Origin: Anseranas semipalmata
Lineage: Eukaryota > Chordata > Aves > Anseriformes > Anseranatidae
Reading direction: 5' to 3'
DNA: 64,000 nucleotides
Assembly: GCA_013399115.1 (NCBI GenBank)
Contig: VXAA01004288.1
Coordinates: forward strand, 20,055-84,054
How positions within the stretch are numbered: position 1 is the first letter of the stretch; every line of letters starts with the position of its first letter. Below are positions 14,401 to 29,400 of the stretch, one piece after another. The position numbers were made by a program, and so were the translations under genes. Under the pieces are notes generated by a model that was given only the letters and a program-made list of their open reading frames with translations, was not told the DNA's origin and did not search any database.

Positions 14401-17400
14401 TGATTTTAAAATCATTTCAAACTGGTGTTTATCTGAATTTTGGGTATATAGAAATAAGTGAATATAACTTGGCCTGCAGTTACAGCTATTATAGCTGTAA
14501 ATCAAGCTTCAACTGAGTTCTCTTAAAGTATATGTTCTATGGCAGTATAGAAGAGCATTTGCACTTCTGAAATTTACTGAAACACCTGTAAGATATCTTT
14601 GAAATAGCTAAGATTGGTTTTCAAACACTGTGCGTGAACTTACATTTACAGCAGAGTATGCAGAACTTGAAATCTTGCTTTATAATTATAGTACTGAACA
14701 AGAATAAATGATGATGAGATTTAAACATGTTGTCTAATACCAATTAATTGGAAAATTGATGTGAAGTAAATTTTTGGCTTTTAAATATCAAAAGCAGTGG
14801 AATTGATCAGAGTTATTTGGGAATAATTCCATGAAGATGAAGAAGCTTGCGTAATATTTGCACTGGATTACGAACTGCTGTTACTCAGGGATGATTATGG
14901 ATAGTTATTCTATCCTTAGCCTTTCAGTTGAAGTCTGAATGATCTGGAGCTACAGAATCAGGTTTAGTGGTATTCAGTGTCACCAGGCAAAATGACAAAA
15001 AATAGTGGTATTGGAAGCAACATGGGGAAATAAATCCACTCCAACTGCAACGTCCTGACTTCTGAAAAGTGAGAATTTTGCTTTTAATTAGAATGTCTGC
15101 TTTATTATATTATCAGTCTTTTGCACTCTCGCTTACTGATCTCAGAAGCAGAACAATTCTCATTGCATATTTTTGGTACCCGTCTTAGAAGACAACAGTT
15201 TTGTTGTAGTAAAGTTTTTGTAAACCTTCTTAATATTCATTGAGTGTCTGAATTACACTAATCTTACACTAATTACACTAACAATATTTTTGTTATTAAA
15301 ATATTTTTAGGAAAAACAAATTCAGTAGGTTGTTGGAAAACAAAGGGTGTCTAGTTCTGACTGGTTACTTCAGGTTTTTTGGTATCATCCAAACTTATGT
15401 TTCAGCCCTTTGAAATACAATTATGTGATTTATGTAGGATTTTTATATAGATGGACATTTAATATTTATGTATTTGAGCAATTTTCCAATAAATTTCAAA
15501 AAGAAAAGTATCATTTATAATTTCTGCAATTTTTAGTTAAATTGTAGTCTTATTCTGCATTGTTACAGATGAGGCTGACTTCTTCATTTTAGTTTTTCTG
15601 GTAATTTTTAATCAATTTAAAATATTCGCCAACACTTCTGCCAATCACTTTAAACATTTGTTTTGTATTTATTAAATTCTAGGCCTCCAATAGTCAAGCA
15701 TCGCCACAATCTGCTACTACACCGAGGATGGAAAGTACAACAAGAACGACAGTTGCTACCTCTACAAGAACTCCTCCATCGCTCAGTCTTCAGGGTCCCC
15801 TGTGTCCTCCTGTGTGTCCCCCAGCTCCATTAGAGGAATTGTCACCAGACAGCATTGATGCTCATACATTTGATTTTGAAACTATTGCCCATCCGAACCT
15901 GGAGCAAGCTCTTAAGCAAGGATCATTAGACTTGGATTCATTAGCAGAAAGTCCAGAATCTGACTTCATGTCAGCGGTAAATGAATTTGTAATAGAGGAA
16001 AATCCGGTATCTCCTAATGTAATAAGTGATCCACAAAGTCCTGAGATGATGGTGGAATCTCTTTATTCTTCAGTTATCAATGCAATAGACAGTAGACGTA
16101 TGCAAGACACAAATTCTTGTGTAAAGAACGTTTCAGTAGAAAACGCGTCTCTCAGTGTTTGCATGGAGAAGTGTAAGGTTATTGCTCAAGATTCAAAGGT
16201 ACATTTAAGAGGTATAAAAGAAGATCTTTGCCACTTTAGAACACTTGTACAAAGAGAACAGTGTGACTTTTCTAATTCTTTGAAATGCACTTCATTAGAA
16301 ATAGTAAATACTATTGATAAGGTAAAACTTTCACTTGAAAAAACACTACAAGATAAACATCAAAAAGAGCTACAGTCTTTGAAAAACGAATATGAAACTA
16401 AAATTAATAAATTACTGGAGGATGGTGAAGAAAGCAAAAAAAAGATTAAAAAGTTAAAAGATGACTTGCTAGGCCTTGAGGAAGTACTTCAGAATAAAAA
16501 CAATGAATTTGCAATGGTGAAAAATGAAAAAGAAGCTGTAGTTTGCCTTCAGAATGAAAAAGACCAGAAATTACATGAATTGGAATGCAGAATGGAGACA
16601 CAAAATTGTGAAATTAAGGAACTGAGACAGTCACGTGAGATAGTACTTGAAGACTTGAAAAAACTTCATGTTGAAAATGATGAAAAACTACAACTGCTGA
16701 GGGCAGAACTCCAGAGTTTAGAACAAAACCATTTAAAAGAACTGGAAAACGACCTACAAGCCAGGCATTTAGAGGAATTTGAGAAGGTGCTAGCTGAGCA
16801 CAAGGACTGTTTAGATAAATTAAAAAAAGAGAACCAGCATAGACTTGAACAGATGCAGGAATCTCATGCAGCAGTTGTACAAGAGAAACAACAACAGGTA
16901 GAAGAGTTAAAACTCAAAGTTTCAGATCTGTCTGATTTAAGGTGCAAATTAGAAGTTGAACTTGCCCTGAAAGAAGCAGAAACTGATGAAATGAAGCTTC
17001 TCTTGGAAGAAAGCAGAAACCAGCAACAAGAGACCTTAAAATCTCAGATTGATAAGGAAACCGAAAGCTTAAAAAAAGAGATAAATAAATTAAACAGTAA
17101 GATACAAATTAGCAGTGAAGAATATCAAGTGGGCTTATCAGAACTAAGAACTCTAATGACAATTGAGAAAGATCAGTGCATTTCTGAGCTAGTAGACAGA
17201 TATGAAGAAGAATCCAATTTGCTCAGAACTGAACTAAACAAAGTAACAGTTCTGCATCAAAAAACTTGTGAAACAGAAAAAAGACTTTCAGAGCAAATAA
17301 CGGAATTACAAAGTAAGTTAGAGTTGGAAGTGAATGCCCTAGAAAAGGAAAAAATAGAAAAAGTGGCACTCTGTGAGCAGCAGGAAAAATATGAAGCTAT

Positions 17401-20400
17401 TATCCATAAGCTTAAGGAAGAGAAAGAACTGTTAGTAACTAACCAAGAGCAAGACAGGCAGTTGCTCATTCAGAAGCTCAATTCTGAAAAAGAGGATGCA
17501 GTACAAACTGCTTGTAAAGAGTTTGAATTACAGAGAGAAGCTGCTGAAAAAGGGCTTTTGGAAAAAATACAACAACTTGAGATGCAAGTAAATCGGAGGT
17601 ACTGTAAGAATTAAGTTGCTGTGTTTTCTTAGTATTCTAAAGTAATTAATCGGGTATATTCATGATGCAATATGCAGAAAGTAAAATTTCTACATGTTTG
17701 TAATAGTGTTTATCTGGTTTGTTTTTTTATTCAAGTTTCGAGTTATTTCCATTTTATAGGTAGTGATATTCCTGTCTGCAGTTAGTCTTAAAGATTGTAA
17801 CATATTTTACACAGTATTATTTTCAGACAGCAGTGAAGATTTTACATTTCAGTCTTGTAATGCTGTGTTGAAGGAGCACTTCCGCAGTTGCTTGAAATTC
17901 AGGATTTGATGGTCACAGCCTCTCCGTCCTGTCCTTTGCTCTGGCACTAGCACTGTATGAGCATGGAGTCACTGGCTTTTAGGCTAGTAACTTTCTTATA
18001 TTGGTTAACTCGTGGTGGTGCTAATGCTGCCATGAAAAAGCATGTGAGAATATATAACCAACTGAGAACTGTCCCATCTGGACTTCAGCTGACTTTAGCT
18101 GCCATGTTTATGTATTCTAGGGTCTTCAGTTTGAGCTTTATAACGAAACACACTTGGCTGACATCATTTTAAAGGGCATCCTAGCATGATTGTTTTTCAT
18201 TGTTAATTTCTTGTTAATTTTTCTTTCCAATTGAAAAACAAAAACAAAACTTCCTTGCCATAAAAGCCTAGAGTTACTCCTCCTGACTTCCCATTTCTAG
18301 TTGACCTACTCGTTCATAATGCCTGTCAGCACAGTAGACTGTGGTATTGTGTAATGGAAATACTAGAATTTTTCTGTGTGACTGTGGCTTAGAAAGAGCA
18401 TTCTAGTTTGAAATGCTAGAATTTGTCGTTAATGTTCTTGTAGTGTTTCAGAGCTCCGAGGATGGATCTTGTTTATATGATACCTAAATGAAGCATTTTG
18501 TTCTAGGTATTATGATATATCAAGTATGTGAAGTGGGAAAAGAGTGATAAAATGGGCAGAATGGATATAAAAAGAACAGTGCAGAACACGAGCACAAACT
18601 TAAGTTGGCATTTACCTTTCAAATTTCAATGTGATGTTTTTAAAAATAAATAAAGGGGCGAGAGGTTATGCAGAGAATCCAGTGCACACAGTTCACTTCT
18701 GTGGTGTAAAGAGAAATATAAACATCCACTTCACTTGAAATATCCAATTCATCCCCATTACCTAAGGATTTTGATATGCTAATATATCCATCATTAACTC
18801 TTGTATCTCTGTCTGCGTTTTGTGTGTGTCCATGTACAAAAAAAGAAGGTCAAAATAATGGTATGCTTCTTGAATTAAGATTCAGTGATTGGGATACAGT
18901 TAAATTAAGAACTCTGCTCATCTTAAAATATTCTCTACATTTAATGAAATATGCTGAAATGAGGAAAAAAATGAATAAATCAAACCCTAAGTTCTTTTCC
19001 TTTGGTTTGTATTAATGCATGTAGAAGTTTTAAAAATGTGACTCAACAGGAAAAAGATATAGCTATGTCATCAGACTTATCAAAAAAAAAATACACCATC
19101 TACATTTAAATTTGAACAACCAAGCACAGCTGTGTGCATTCCTATACAAACCAGATAAGATGGATAGCAATGTATTTCAAAAAAAATGTTATCTGCTTCA
19201 GTCTGAAGAAGTGTTAGTAGTTTGTTACGAGTTCTATCAATAATTTAATTCTCAGTGTGATGTTAAAATAAGGCTGCTCTTTATGGCTTTAATCTGCTGT
19301 TAGGCTTTTTCTCTAGGAATAAAGACATGATGTTTCATCTCCAGAGGGCATATATGTTATGTGAATCTCTCTTAATATTTTGAAGTCACTATCTAGCTGT
19401 TTGGTTTTCGAGTTCCTAAAACCCCAAGCTGTCAGTAACTTGAGTTGACTTGTTATCCTCACTCAGTTGTTGTTTAGCAATTAATATGTAATGGTAAAAA
19501 ACAACTTTTATTTGGTGTGTGCCTATATGCTTGTGAGATAAATGTCCTTTTCTGCAAGATCAATGTTACACTAGCATTCCAGAAGGCACCGATAGGGACT
19601 TGAGTTGTTAAATTTGATCTGAGTGTTGCACTGGTATCAGGAATTTAATTTTTGAAATTTAATGACAGATAACAATAATATTTAGAAGCTAGTAACAAAT
19701 GTTCGTGACCCATGCATTACTAACATATGAAAATTAATGTATTTTGGTTATAAAGTGCCTGGAATTCAAGTCATCGTGATTAGGAGAGATAATAGAACTA
19801 CAAGGCATTTGTAACTCTCCTATTTAATTTTCCTTATGTAAGTAGTATGTACTGTGCTCAACTGAGATTAACAAAGATTAGTTGAATAATTCAATTTTTG
19901 TAATGACTGTCATTAAGCAGTTTGGTTAGCTAAAAGATTTATAACATTTAAAAAAATGTTAAAAGTATAATAAGACTCCTGACTGCGCTGAAAACTGAAT
20001 TACCACTTTGATATCTTCCAGCCTTGGGTATTTTCAAGCCAGTTCCATCAGACCACAGTCAGTGGTGAAGCTTTTCCATAAAGCATATATGTGCATATAT
20101 TATAAAGACAAATAGTCTTAATTTATAAATAAATTGAAATTTAATCCAGCACAAAAATGCTTTCCTTGTGGCATAGAAAAAGATTTGCCTGGGTGTCTCG
20201 CAACTTGCTTTGTTCTCTACTCATTTTCCTTCTGACTTCTGGAATCTCAAAGTTGTTTTGCCACTGTGTGCACTCAATTCTTTCAGGGCTTTTGTATTTA
20301 TAACTTCTTACAGGCTGAGTGCTTAGCTACTGCACCATGGTGTTTGTATCTTCTCTATATGCCCATGTGGTAGAGCAGTGACAGTGTTGCTAAATGCATT

Positions 20401-23400
20401 CTTTGTCATCTTAAAGTACAGTAGTACAGTGTTTACTTGCAAGAGGAACCACAGTCTCTGAAGAAGGGTGCTTTTGGTATCTGAAAGAAAAACAAAAAAG
20501 GTTAGGCGTTGTCACTAATGCCATAGTTGTTGAGCATCCTTACAATAAAAACATACTCGAGTATCATTTTGCAAACAGTTGAGAGCTCAGTCAGTCCATC
20601 TGCGAGGCAGATGATACCTGCGTTGGTTTGGTGCAGCTAATAGCCCTGGGTTTAGGCTGGTGCATTAGCATGGCATTCAGGCAGCCTGGAATAACACAAG
20701 AGTCAAGTTTTTTTGTTTGTAATGTAAGATGCAGGCATACCTCTTTACACTTCTCAGACAAACTTATACGGTGCTCTCTTAACTTGATAGGGAGAATTGA
20801 TGGCAAAAACAGATAGGTGAGTTTGTGCTGGATGATACGGTAGAGTGAAGACTGTAGAAATACTTGAAAGTGGTCATTTCATGGATGCCCAAATTCCCAT
20901 CCAGTATGCAGCTATCAGAATTTTAGGTTCCCAGCCTCCTCTGCAATTCAGTTTTCTTCTTCTCCATGCTGAGTCTTGTGTGTCTTGAGGTTCTGTATAG
21001 TCCTTGATGTTAACAGAGAAACTTTACATTATGAAGCAAGAAGAATTCTTGAAGCACTTCTAGATGAGGAGTTGTGCTTGTGGAAGTTGGTATATTATTA
21101 GCACACATTATTTTGATTTCAGCACCGCCTACCTAGCGTCAGGAGGCTATCCCTCTAGGCTGCTGAGACTGGAAAAAAACATTGACACATGTATGTAGAT
21201 GGAGAGTAGGTTTGGGGAAATTTTCTTTATATAAAATATAACTCCAGTGTAGAGGAACAATAGAAATTTAAAATAATACAAGTTTTCACAAAAGTTGCTG
21301 AACAAAGGGATTTGTTTGTCCCAGTACTATACACTGGTGGTTCTTGATAACTCAAGCCAAACCACAGCAGAGGGTAGTTAATGCTTTGGGTTCTGTGATG
21401 GAAATTTGGGTTCTGTGATGGAAATTTATCAAATGGATATTTGAGCCATTTAAGGTTGGTATTATTCTTCCTGCCTGAGTTAATGCTTTCATTTCTTTAT
21501 GATCGTTACTGCTGTTCTTCAGATTCTGCAACCCAGAGTTGTCTTTTACATCTGGATTCCTTAGATTTATTGCTGAATTGCTTCTTTTTGTAAAAGTTCT
21601 GGAATGCTTTGCATTTTGACATACTAAAAATTGTCAGGGAGCTTTCACTGTGTCTTGTTTCACCACTTTCCATACCTTATGTTCAAAAAGTAAAAACAAA
21701 AGTCTCCCCCTCAAGAAAATTTCAAAAGTAGAGCCCCTGTAGTGCACTAGAAAACAAAATGCCCAAGAGTGTGAATTTGTTGAGATGTACGTAATTAAAA
21801 ATAGAACTGAAGAATACTATATTCCGATTATTTCACAAAAATATCTTAAAATTAACTTCTGACTTTGGTGTGTTTGCTTCTTTCTTATATTCTGTGTATG
21901 ACGCAAATTTAAAGCCTAAACATTTTCTTTTAAGTCCTCCTACTGAATCATCTGCTGAATCAAGCTTGGTAGCTGAACTTCAAGAAAAGCTTCAGGAAGA
22001 AAAAATGAAATTCTTGGAGCAACTTGAAGAACAAGAGAGAAGAAAGAATGAAGAAATGCAGAACATCAGAACATCGCTAACTGCAGAGCAGCAGGTAAAG
22101 CTAATTCTTTACTACTTTTCCTCTCATGAGAATGGTGTGTTCTTTGCTGTTTTGAAGTTATGGACTTTTTTTGCTAAGTGTTTTTGTAACACTTTGCACA
22201 TTCAAAATTTGTGCTATGCTGTTATCTGGAATCAGGATATGATGTGTTAATTGAATTCAACAATCTAAGATTGTGGGGTTTGTTTGTTTTTGTTTTTGTT
22301 TTTTCTGCTTAACCATCTGTGAAGTGAGCAATCCAGATTCAATTTCTGTTATTTTGTCACTTTTGCTTCTGTTGTTATGCTAGTGCTGTAAATTTTATCC
22401 ATTAATAAATTGAACTCCAGAAAGATGTCGCTTAAGTACAGTTTAAGTTAATGGTTTTATTCTGGGCAACACAAAACTAATGCTTTGAAATACTAATTGA
22501 TTTGGAATGCTACTTAATGGCTAAACTTTATTAGCCTGAGCAGATGGCATTTGACATTCAAAGCAAATGTGATCTTTTACTTCTTTCTAAACTTAGATTA
22601 AACATCTCTATGTACTCCTCACCTTGATACAAACTCATACTGTGCTGGATTAATTATTACAATATCTTTACTGGTGCATTTTTTATTTTTAAAACGTCAT
22701 GAATCTCTTCAATTTTGTAGATGAGTGCTCAGTTCTGAAATTAAATCTCTCTTAGTAACAGTTATTATCTACAGCTTTGTTGCATTTAAACACTAAGAAA
22801 GGTTTTTCTGTTTTAAGCACCTCTACTTACGTTAGCTATAGTAGGATCAAATAAGGACAGAGAGACAGTGTAGTAATCAGCCAGCTTGATGAAAGAACAC
22901 TATGAATCACTTGGTGCAGAGAGCAGAAAATCACAGACAGTAATGAAGAAAGGAGTATTTTTGAAATTTCTGGACTGCAGACTTTAATACTGAAGTGGGC
23001 CTTACATAGTTAATTTAATAGGGATATTTTATAGATTACATTGATAATTGTAAGATTTCTTTTTCTGTCGAAATCTGCCTTAGTATGCCGTTTTCCTCAT
23101 TATCTAATAATCTTCATTCATGCAGTAGAGCATGGTAGGGAAGGCTCTGAAGCATTAACAGCAAATTCCAATGAAATACAGAACCTATTTAAAAAAAAAA
23201 AATGTATCAGTGCTGAAAATTTACAACATTGGCTCTACTGATTGCTGAATATTCTGTGTATTTAACCTCACGCTTGATGTCATTTTTGTCTCAGTAAAGT
23301 TCCTTAAGGTGTTACTTATGCTTGTGGTGTGTTATATTATTTTTGTTGCACACACATTGCAAAAGTCTGCTATGCACTATCTAAGGTGTATAACCAGCCA

Positions 23401-26400
23401 AATAGCTTGTGATTTAAGACACAGATGAATAGGCATATTCATAGGCATAGAGAATCTGAAATTAGTCAAGGTCATGACTGGCTCCTAAAATTCACCAAAG
23501 TGAAACTGTAATTTAAAATAGCCTCTTAATAGATGGTTGTTGATAGTTTTTTTTGACTCTCTTTACCACAACCTTAAAAGTAGGAGGGATGAGGGTGTAG
23601 TGGTGAGTAGAAGGATTCAAGAAACAGAAAGATTTGTCAGACGGATACAGAAGGATATACTAGTCTCTTTTATGTCAAGTTATTCAAGCTAATTAGCCAA
23701 GGTTTCTGTATAACTTCTGCATTAATGAATTGTTCAGTGAGGAATTAATGCGTGACTTGATGCATTAATGCAATTCTAGTAATTGATGCAATTAATGCAT
23801 TCTAGTATTTTATTCTAGTGTATTGATAATAGTATTTTTATTTCATGTTACATATCTTGATGCAGCACGACTTTGTCTTAATAACTGGTCTAATCCTAAA
23901 AATAACCCTTTAATATAAAACATGCAACTGTAGTACATTAATTGCTATAAAAAGCATTGTGTTAAAAAAATCAATAATTTTTAAATGATGATTTATTTTA
24001 TAACTTTACTATATGTGTAATGTTGGACTCGGGAGGGGGAGGACAGGAGGGATAAAAATGGAAAGAAAAAAAGGCTGTTACAGAGAATCCTCAAAACAAA
24101 ATATTCAGACAATTTATGTCTTCATCAAAGGAGTATCTGATCAAGTTTACTTCCTTGTTTAATTATAATTTAGGGGGAACCAAAATGCACAATATCTTTT
24201 ATACTTTTCTTGTTTTAGTGATGTCTCTTGCATTGCATTTATAATGTACATTTCTTACATTTCATATTTCAGTAATACTTGTTTCTGTTTTCAGACCACC
24301 TTTAACACTGTTCTGGCAAGAGAAAAAATGAAGAAAGAAAATATAATTAATGATCTTAGTGACAAATTAAAAATGCTAACACAACAGCAAGAAAAAGATA
24401 AGGGTAAGCAAAGTTCTGTGAAAGTATTTCTTTTCTAATGGGATAATTCCACTTGCTTCAGGTTGGTTTTGCTCCTCGGTGCTGCTGGTATTAAAGGAAT
24501 TTTTATTTACTTGTGTCATAGATTTGATTGAAACACTTTCTGAAGATCGAGCTCGTTTACTTGAAGAAAAGAAAAAGCTTGAAGAAGAAGTTAATAAGCT
24601 GAGAAGTAGTAATCTTTCTCCATCAACGTACTTAGCAGCAGCTTCAGAAGCTTGTGGGGCCTGCGCAGCTGATATTCCCACCGACACAGATAGATTGGCT
24701 TCTGACATTGCAGCTGAAGGGAGAATGGACTCCACAATGGAAACCAGTATGATGGCTGTGCAGTAAGTATGGGGCATTGTAGTAGAATTACACAAAGCAT
24801 GCTCTCATTCTTTAAGTGTGTACTGTTGGGTGTTCTAAAGTACTGATGAGCATGTTTAACACTCCCTCTACCTTGACATTCTTGCTAAAAATGTTCTTTT
24901 AAATGTACACATACAGTTGTGGCATCACAATCATCAGAAATGCATAGTTTGAATGGCTTAGAAGTACGCAGCTTAAATGTGAAGCTTGGCCCTGCAGTTA
25001 TGAGGTGAAAAACTACATCTAAGTATATGAAATATAAATCAAGTGGGAGAGGAGCACCACCTAGGATAAGCTAGGAGGTTGCGTTTTATTGGTGTATCTT
25101 TTGAACAGTGGCTGAATCTCATATAGAAAACAAAAACCTTTATGGTTGGTTGTGTATGTGACTGCTGTAGATAGTATAATGATGTTCATTTATGAGCGGG
25201 AAGTGGAGATACCTGTGCTTGGTAGAAATTAGGCCAAATGCTCTGAATTTAAAAAAAAAAAAAGCAAAAAAAAAAAAGCATGAGACTGATTAAGGAGCCT
25301 TGATGGATTCATGTTTTGCATTACTGGAGAGGAGGACAGCATCCCTTTATTTGTATAACCTCTGGATCATCAGTACTATCGTCTCCGAGGTACTGCTGGC
25401 TTATTAAAAGTTAATAACGGGACTGGGAAAGAACAACTCTGCAATGTTTTAAACGCTTGAGGGAAATAACTGGGGCAAGCAACTTATGTACTTGAAACTG
25501 AACCTTTCCCTTAAAGGTTCCCTTGTTTCTTTCATGTTTGGATCTGGTGTACAATCTGGAATTACAGCAGATTGAAATAGCATTTTGTAGATATTGCACA
25601 CATTTAACTGTTTATCATCATTTTTGTATGGAGGTTTACTTGAGCAGGGTGTAGTTTGTAGATAACAGTCTGAAGCTATGTTTGAAATACTGAGATGATT
25701 CCAGAGATCAAAGGGAGCCATGCAGTTGATTTCCATGGAAATATAAATCAAGTTCAGAGCCTTGATTCTTTAAATGTACCTGAAGTAATTTTATGAAGGA
25801 TTCTGAATAGTAAAGACTGTCTGATGCTCCAAGAGAATGGGTTATGGTGATGATGCAAAAAATCCTATTTTTTCCAATTTTCTATTATCTGAAATTTTGA
25901 TTTGAACTAGAAGGCACTTCTAAATATTAGGAGTCACATGGAATGTTTTCTTTTATGCTTTTACACTTGCAGTAGCTTTTTAAATAGATTTTTAATACGT
26001 AAGTTATGACTGTATTGTCAGATTTCCTTTCTTCTCCTAATCTTCCCATATACTTTTTTATTTGTGAACTTGATAAATATCATAGGCTGGGTCGTGTTAC
26101 CCTGAATAAACAGCAAGCCTACTTTGTTACCTCAGTGCAATGAGACGTTTTGGGAAAACGTGTCTCGTAATCTTATTTTTTAAAAATAAAGTTAATATGC
26201 TTTTATTTCCCTCTTATTTCTAAGACTTCTGAAAATGTCTGATTTATGCTTCAGAACTGTCAGTACTGCAGAGTAAAATGTTTCTGTTGTATTGATTTGC
26301 ATGGGGGAAAAAAGAGACTTAGAATCCCATATGAATTTTTTTACCCTACTATGATTAAAGGGGTCTTTTAGCTCATTTTGAGAACACTTACCTGAAGAAA

Positions 26401-29400
26401 TTGGCTGTGTCTTTGAATCACCCACTTGATGCAGCTTGACAATTTTTGTGTTGTTGAAAAGAAAGTGCAATAGTTGACTGTAAACTCCTGGTTGCTACCC
26501 CTTTATCTGGAATCTTGACAGAAAATCATTAAGCAATTGCAGCTTATGCCTTTTCTCACTTCCGTGCCACTAGATTTTTAAAGTCTCAGACTTCTACATG
26601 CCTCTCTCAGAAGTAGGAAACCTGACTTGGAAGCATGGACTGAGATTCTGCAAGAGAAACAAATGCAGAGTTGTTAGATATACTTACAGTCACTTCAATC
26701 AGTGGCTCTCACAGTTGATGCTGCATGACCCAGAATAACGTACCCAGTGCACTAAATAACTTTGTGAAAGCAAGGTTGAAAATAGTCTCTGCTCAACTGA
26801 ACTAGCACTGATAAGCAACTAAACTTCTTCATTAGAAAGAGAGCTATTTCTTACAATAATCATTCTAGTCCTGAACTCTCAAGGGAGGTTTACAGAAAAA
26901 ACCTTCAAAAGATAATCCTGGGAACTAAAAGCTTTGCCTCAGTGTACTAAAAGTCAGTAATTAGGCAGAAAGACTTATGACAAGTTTCTATTGTCATCTT
27001 CCTATTATGTGACAGCTAATAAGCCTTTTAACTGAAATAAATTAATGATTAGCATGGCTTAATGTTAGTTCTACTTGGCATTTTGCTTGGTTTTATAGCA
27101 TGTGTTGTCAGACTGGATGAATGGACTATAAGTCCAAAAATTTGTCCACTTTCTTTTCCCAACCAAATCAAGGTGGGCTACAAAATATATTGCCTCTTCT
27201 CTATTAACCTACCTTGCAAAATATAATTTAATTGTAATAGGAATTACTCTGTGTTCTTCGGAAAATTCTAATTAGGTCGTTAGCATTATCTTATTGTGCC
27301 CAAGTGATGTTTATCTCGCAGATGCATGGAAACAGTTAGCAAGACAATATTCACTTTGGTCTCTCTCTACCATAGTCCCAGGGCACAGAGTGCTGCGAAA
27401 GTTTTAAGGAAAATACGGCATTTTGGAGTTGAACTGTAGTATCAAGGGTTAACTGCCAAAGGATTTAGAACTGTATCTTTCTTACTAACATTTTGAAAAT
27501 AATGCAAAATATGTAGAAAAGGCCCCATATAACTTCTTAGGTTATTTATCAATGACTGAAAATTCACTGGATTGTAGAAGAAAAAAAAAAGCTTTTTTCT
27601 TTTTTAAAAGGTTCTGCCAGAAATGTCAGTATTGATTCTTAAGTTACCTTTCTGTGCTGCATTTTTGTTTTGTTTTTCTCTCCCCACTTCCTTGCTACTT
27701 TCCTGATCCTTTCCTTTCCTAAATATATACCTTGCCTATATACTAAGAATGCTAGGATCCAAAGTATTCTGTAAACTCTGAATTAAGCTGCCTATCATTC
27801 TAGCAGAGTGACGGCATTGATCCATGAGTGAATGAGAAGGAGGGGAAAAAAAACACTTTTGAGTGTGGGGGAAAAAAAGTTTTGCCTTTAACCTACTTGT
27901 TTTCTTCTTTTCTCTTTTAGTGAAAATGTCCATATGTCTGAAGAAAAACAGAGGATCATGTTGTTAGAAAGAGTGAGTAAATTATTTGTCACATTAAGCA
28001 TTACAGCTAATTACTATAAATATGTCAGTTATGTACTCTGGTGCAATGTGGCATCAGCAAAGCTTATAAATATCATTTCAAGGAACAATTTTTGTACTAA
28101 TTTCAGATCAGTATAGCTGACGTCATTCAAAATAAGTATTAATACAGTGTATTTATACTGGGCCTAGCTTAATGTTCATTTATACTTAATTCTGTTTATA
28201 TACATTTCAGCATAGATGAGTCAGGTGTAGTATTTCTTCTTAGGAGTAATAGGTCATTGATCTAGGGAATTTTGTACCAGGAAAAAAAATCCTTACTTTT
28301 TCAAATCAAGGCATCCAAAACAGTTAGACAAGAATCAAGACTGATGGAGGAAACACGTAACTTCTACTCTTAGGCTGTTACTACTTAAATCATTTTAATT
28401 CTAGCTGGGATGCATTATAATCTTGACAGTATAGCTTCTGTAAAAAGTGAAATAACACCTATTGTGAATGTTCTTATTACAATTTTCTGACGTTACTGTC
28501 ATGCTCCTACATTAAGTATTTATTTGATGTGCAGGCTAGGATTGTAAGTTCAAACCCAGACTCCCATTGCATCTCCCAAATATATATATTAATTTAATTT
28601 TTACCTCTGTTGCAACTTTTATTTTGAGTGTAGCTTTCAGCATACATTGAATAGTGGAACCTTTTTGATGAAATGAAAGGCTTTCTCTTATTGGTGAATG
28701 GTTAGATTAATCCTCAGTAGTTACACTGAAATCTTTCAGGTTCTGATCATTTTTAACCATCCAGTCATATTTAACACTGTTCTAGTTGCCTTTTTCTTGC
28801 CTATTCAAAGCTGAAACTTGAGTTTCAGTCTTTAGGCTTCAGCTTTCTAGGATCACTTAGGCTGAAGTCTGTGATCATTGAGAGAACTGGAATGTTGTAC
28901 CTCATAAAGCAAGTGACTGGATGTTTCTGACTAGGAGTACTTGCATGTTTTATTCTGTCATCTGCTTGCAAAGGATTTGTCATGGTTAGTAGCTAACAGC
29001 TACAGAATAGTAATACATTACATTTCTTTTGCTATTTTATCAATGACATGTTTTTCAAGTTAAGGAGAAGAATGAGTGTGGAGATGAGCATAGTTTACCA
29101 GTGGTAATTGCTGGCCTTTGAACTTTGTACAAGTCTTTGTTCAAAATATGTTTTGATACATATTTACTTGTTCGAGTTTTAAAACAGTGTATTGTACAAG
29201 TACTCTGGCTCTGGTCATATCAACACTATTTAATATGTTTATACTGTATAAGTTGTATTAATTAGTTAATCAGATAAGATTCTCTTTCAGACTTTGCAAT
29301 TGAAAGAAGAGGAAAATAAGAGATTAAATCAAAGATTGGTAAGTATTTGTGCAATAAGTGTTTTATGTACCTTAAAAAAATTTCAAATTTTAAATTTGTT

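Noticed and set aside
15728..15730. ATG at 15728 as a translation start giving a 628-residue protein
   Set aside because: It is codon 16 of an internal exon; the 15 codons before it are conserved and are joined to the upstream exon in phase.
17257..17469. Minus-strand frame opposite the coiled-coil exon
   Set aside because: A shadow of the repetitive Glu/Lys codons on the coding strand.
26142..26166. Hairpin GAGACGTTTT...AAAACGTGTCTC as a small RNA gene
   Set aside because: The stem is only about 10 bp with a 2-nt bulge and a 3-nt loop; too short for a microRNA precursor and with no other support.
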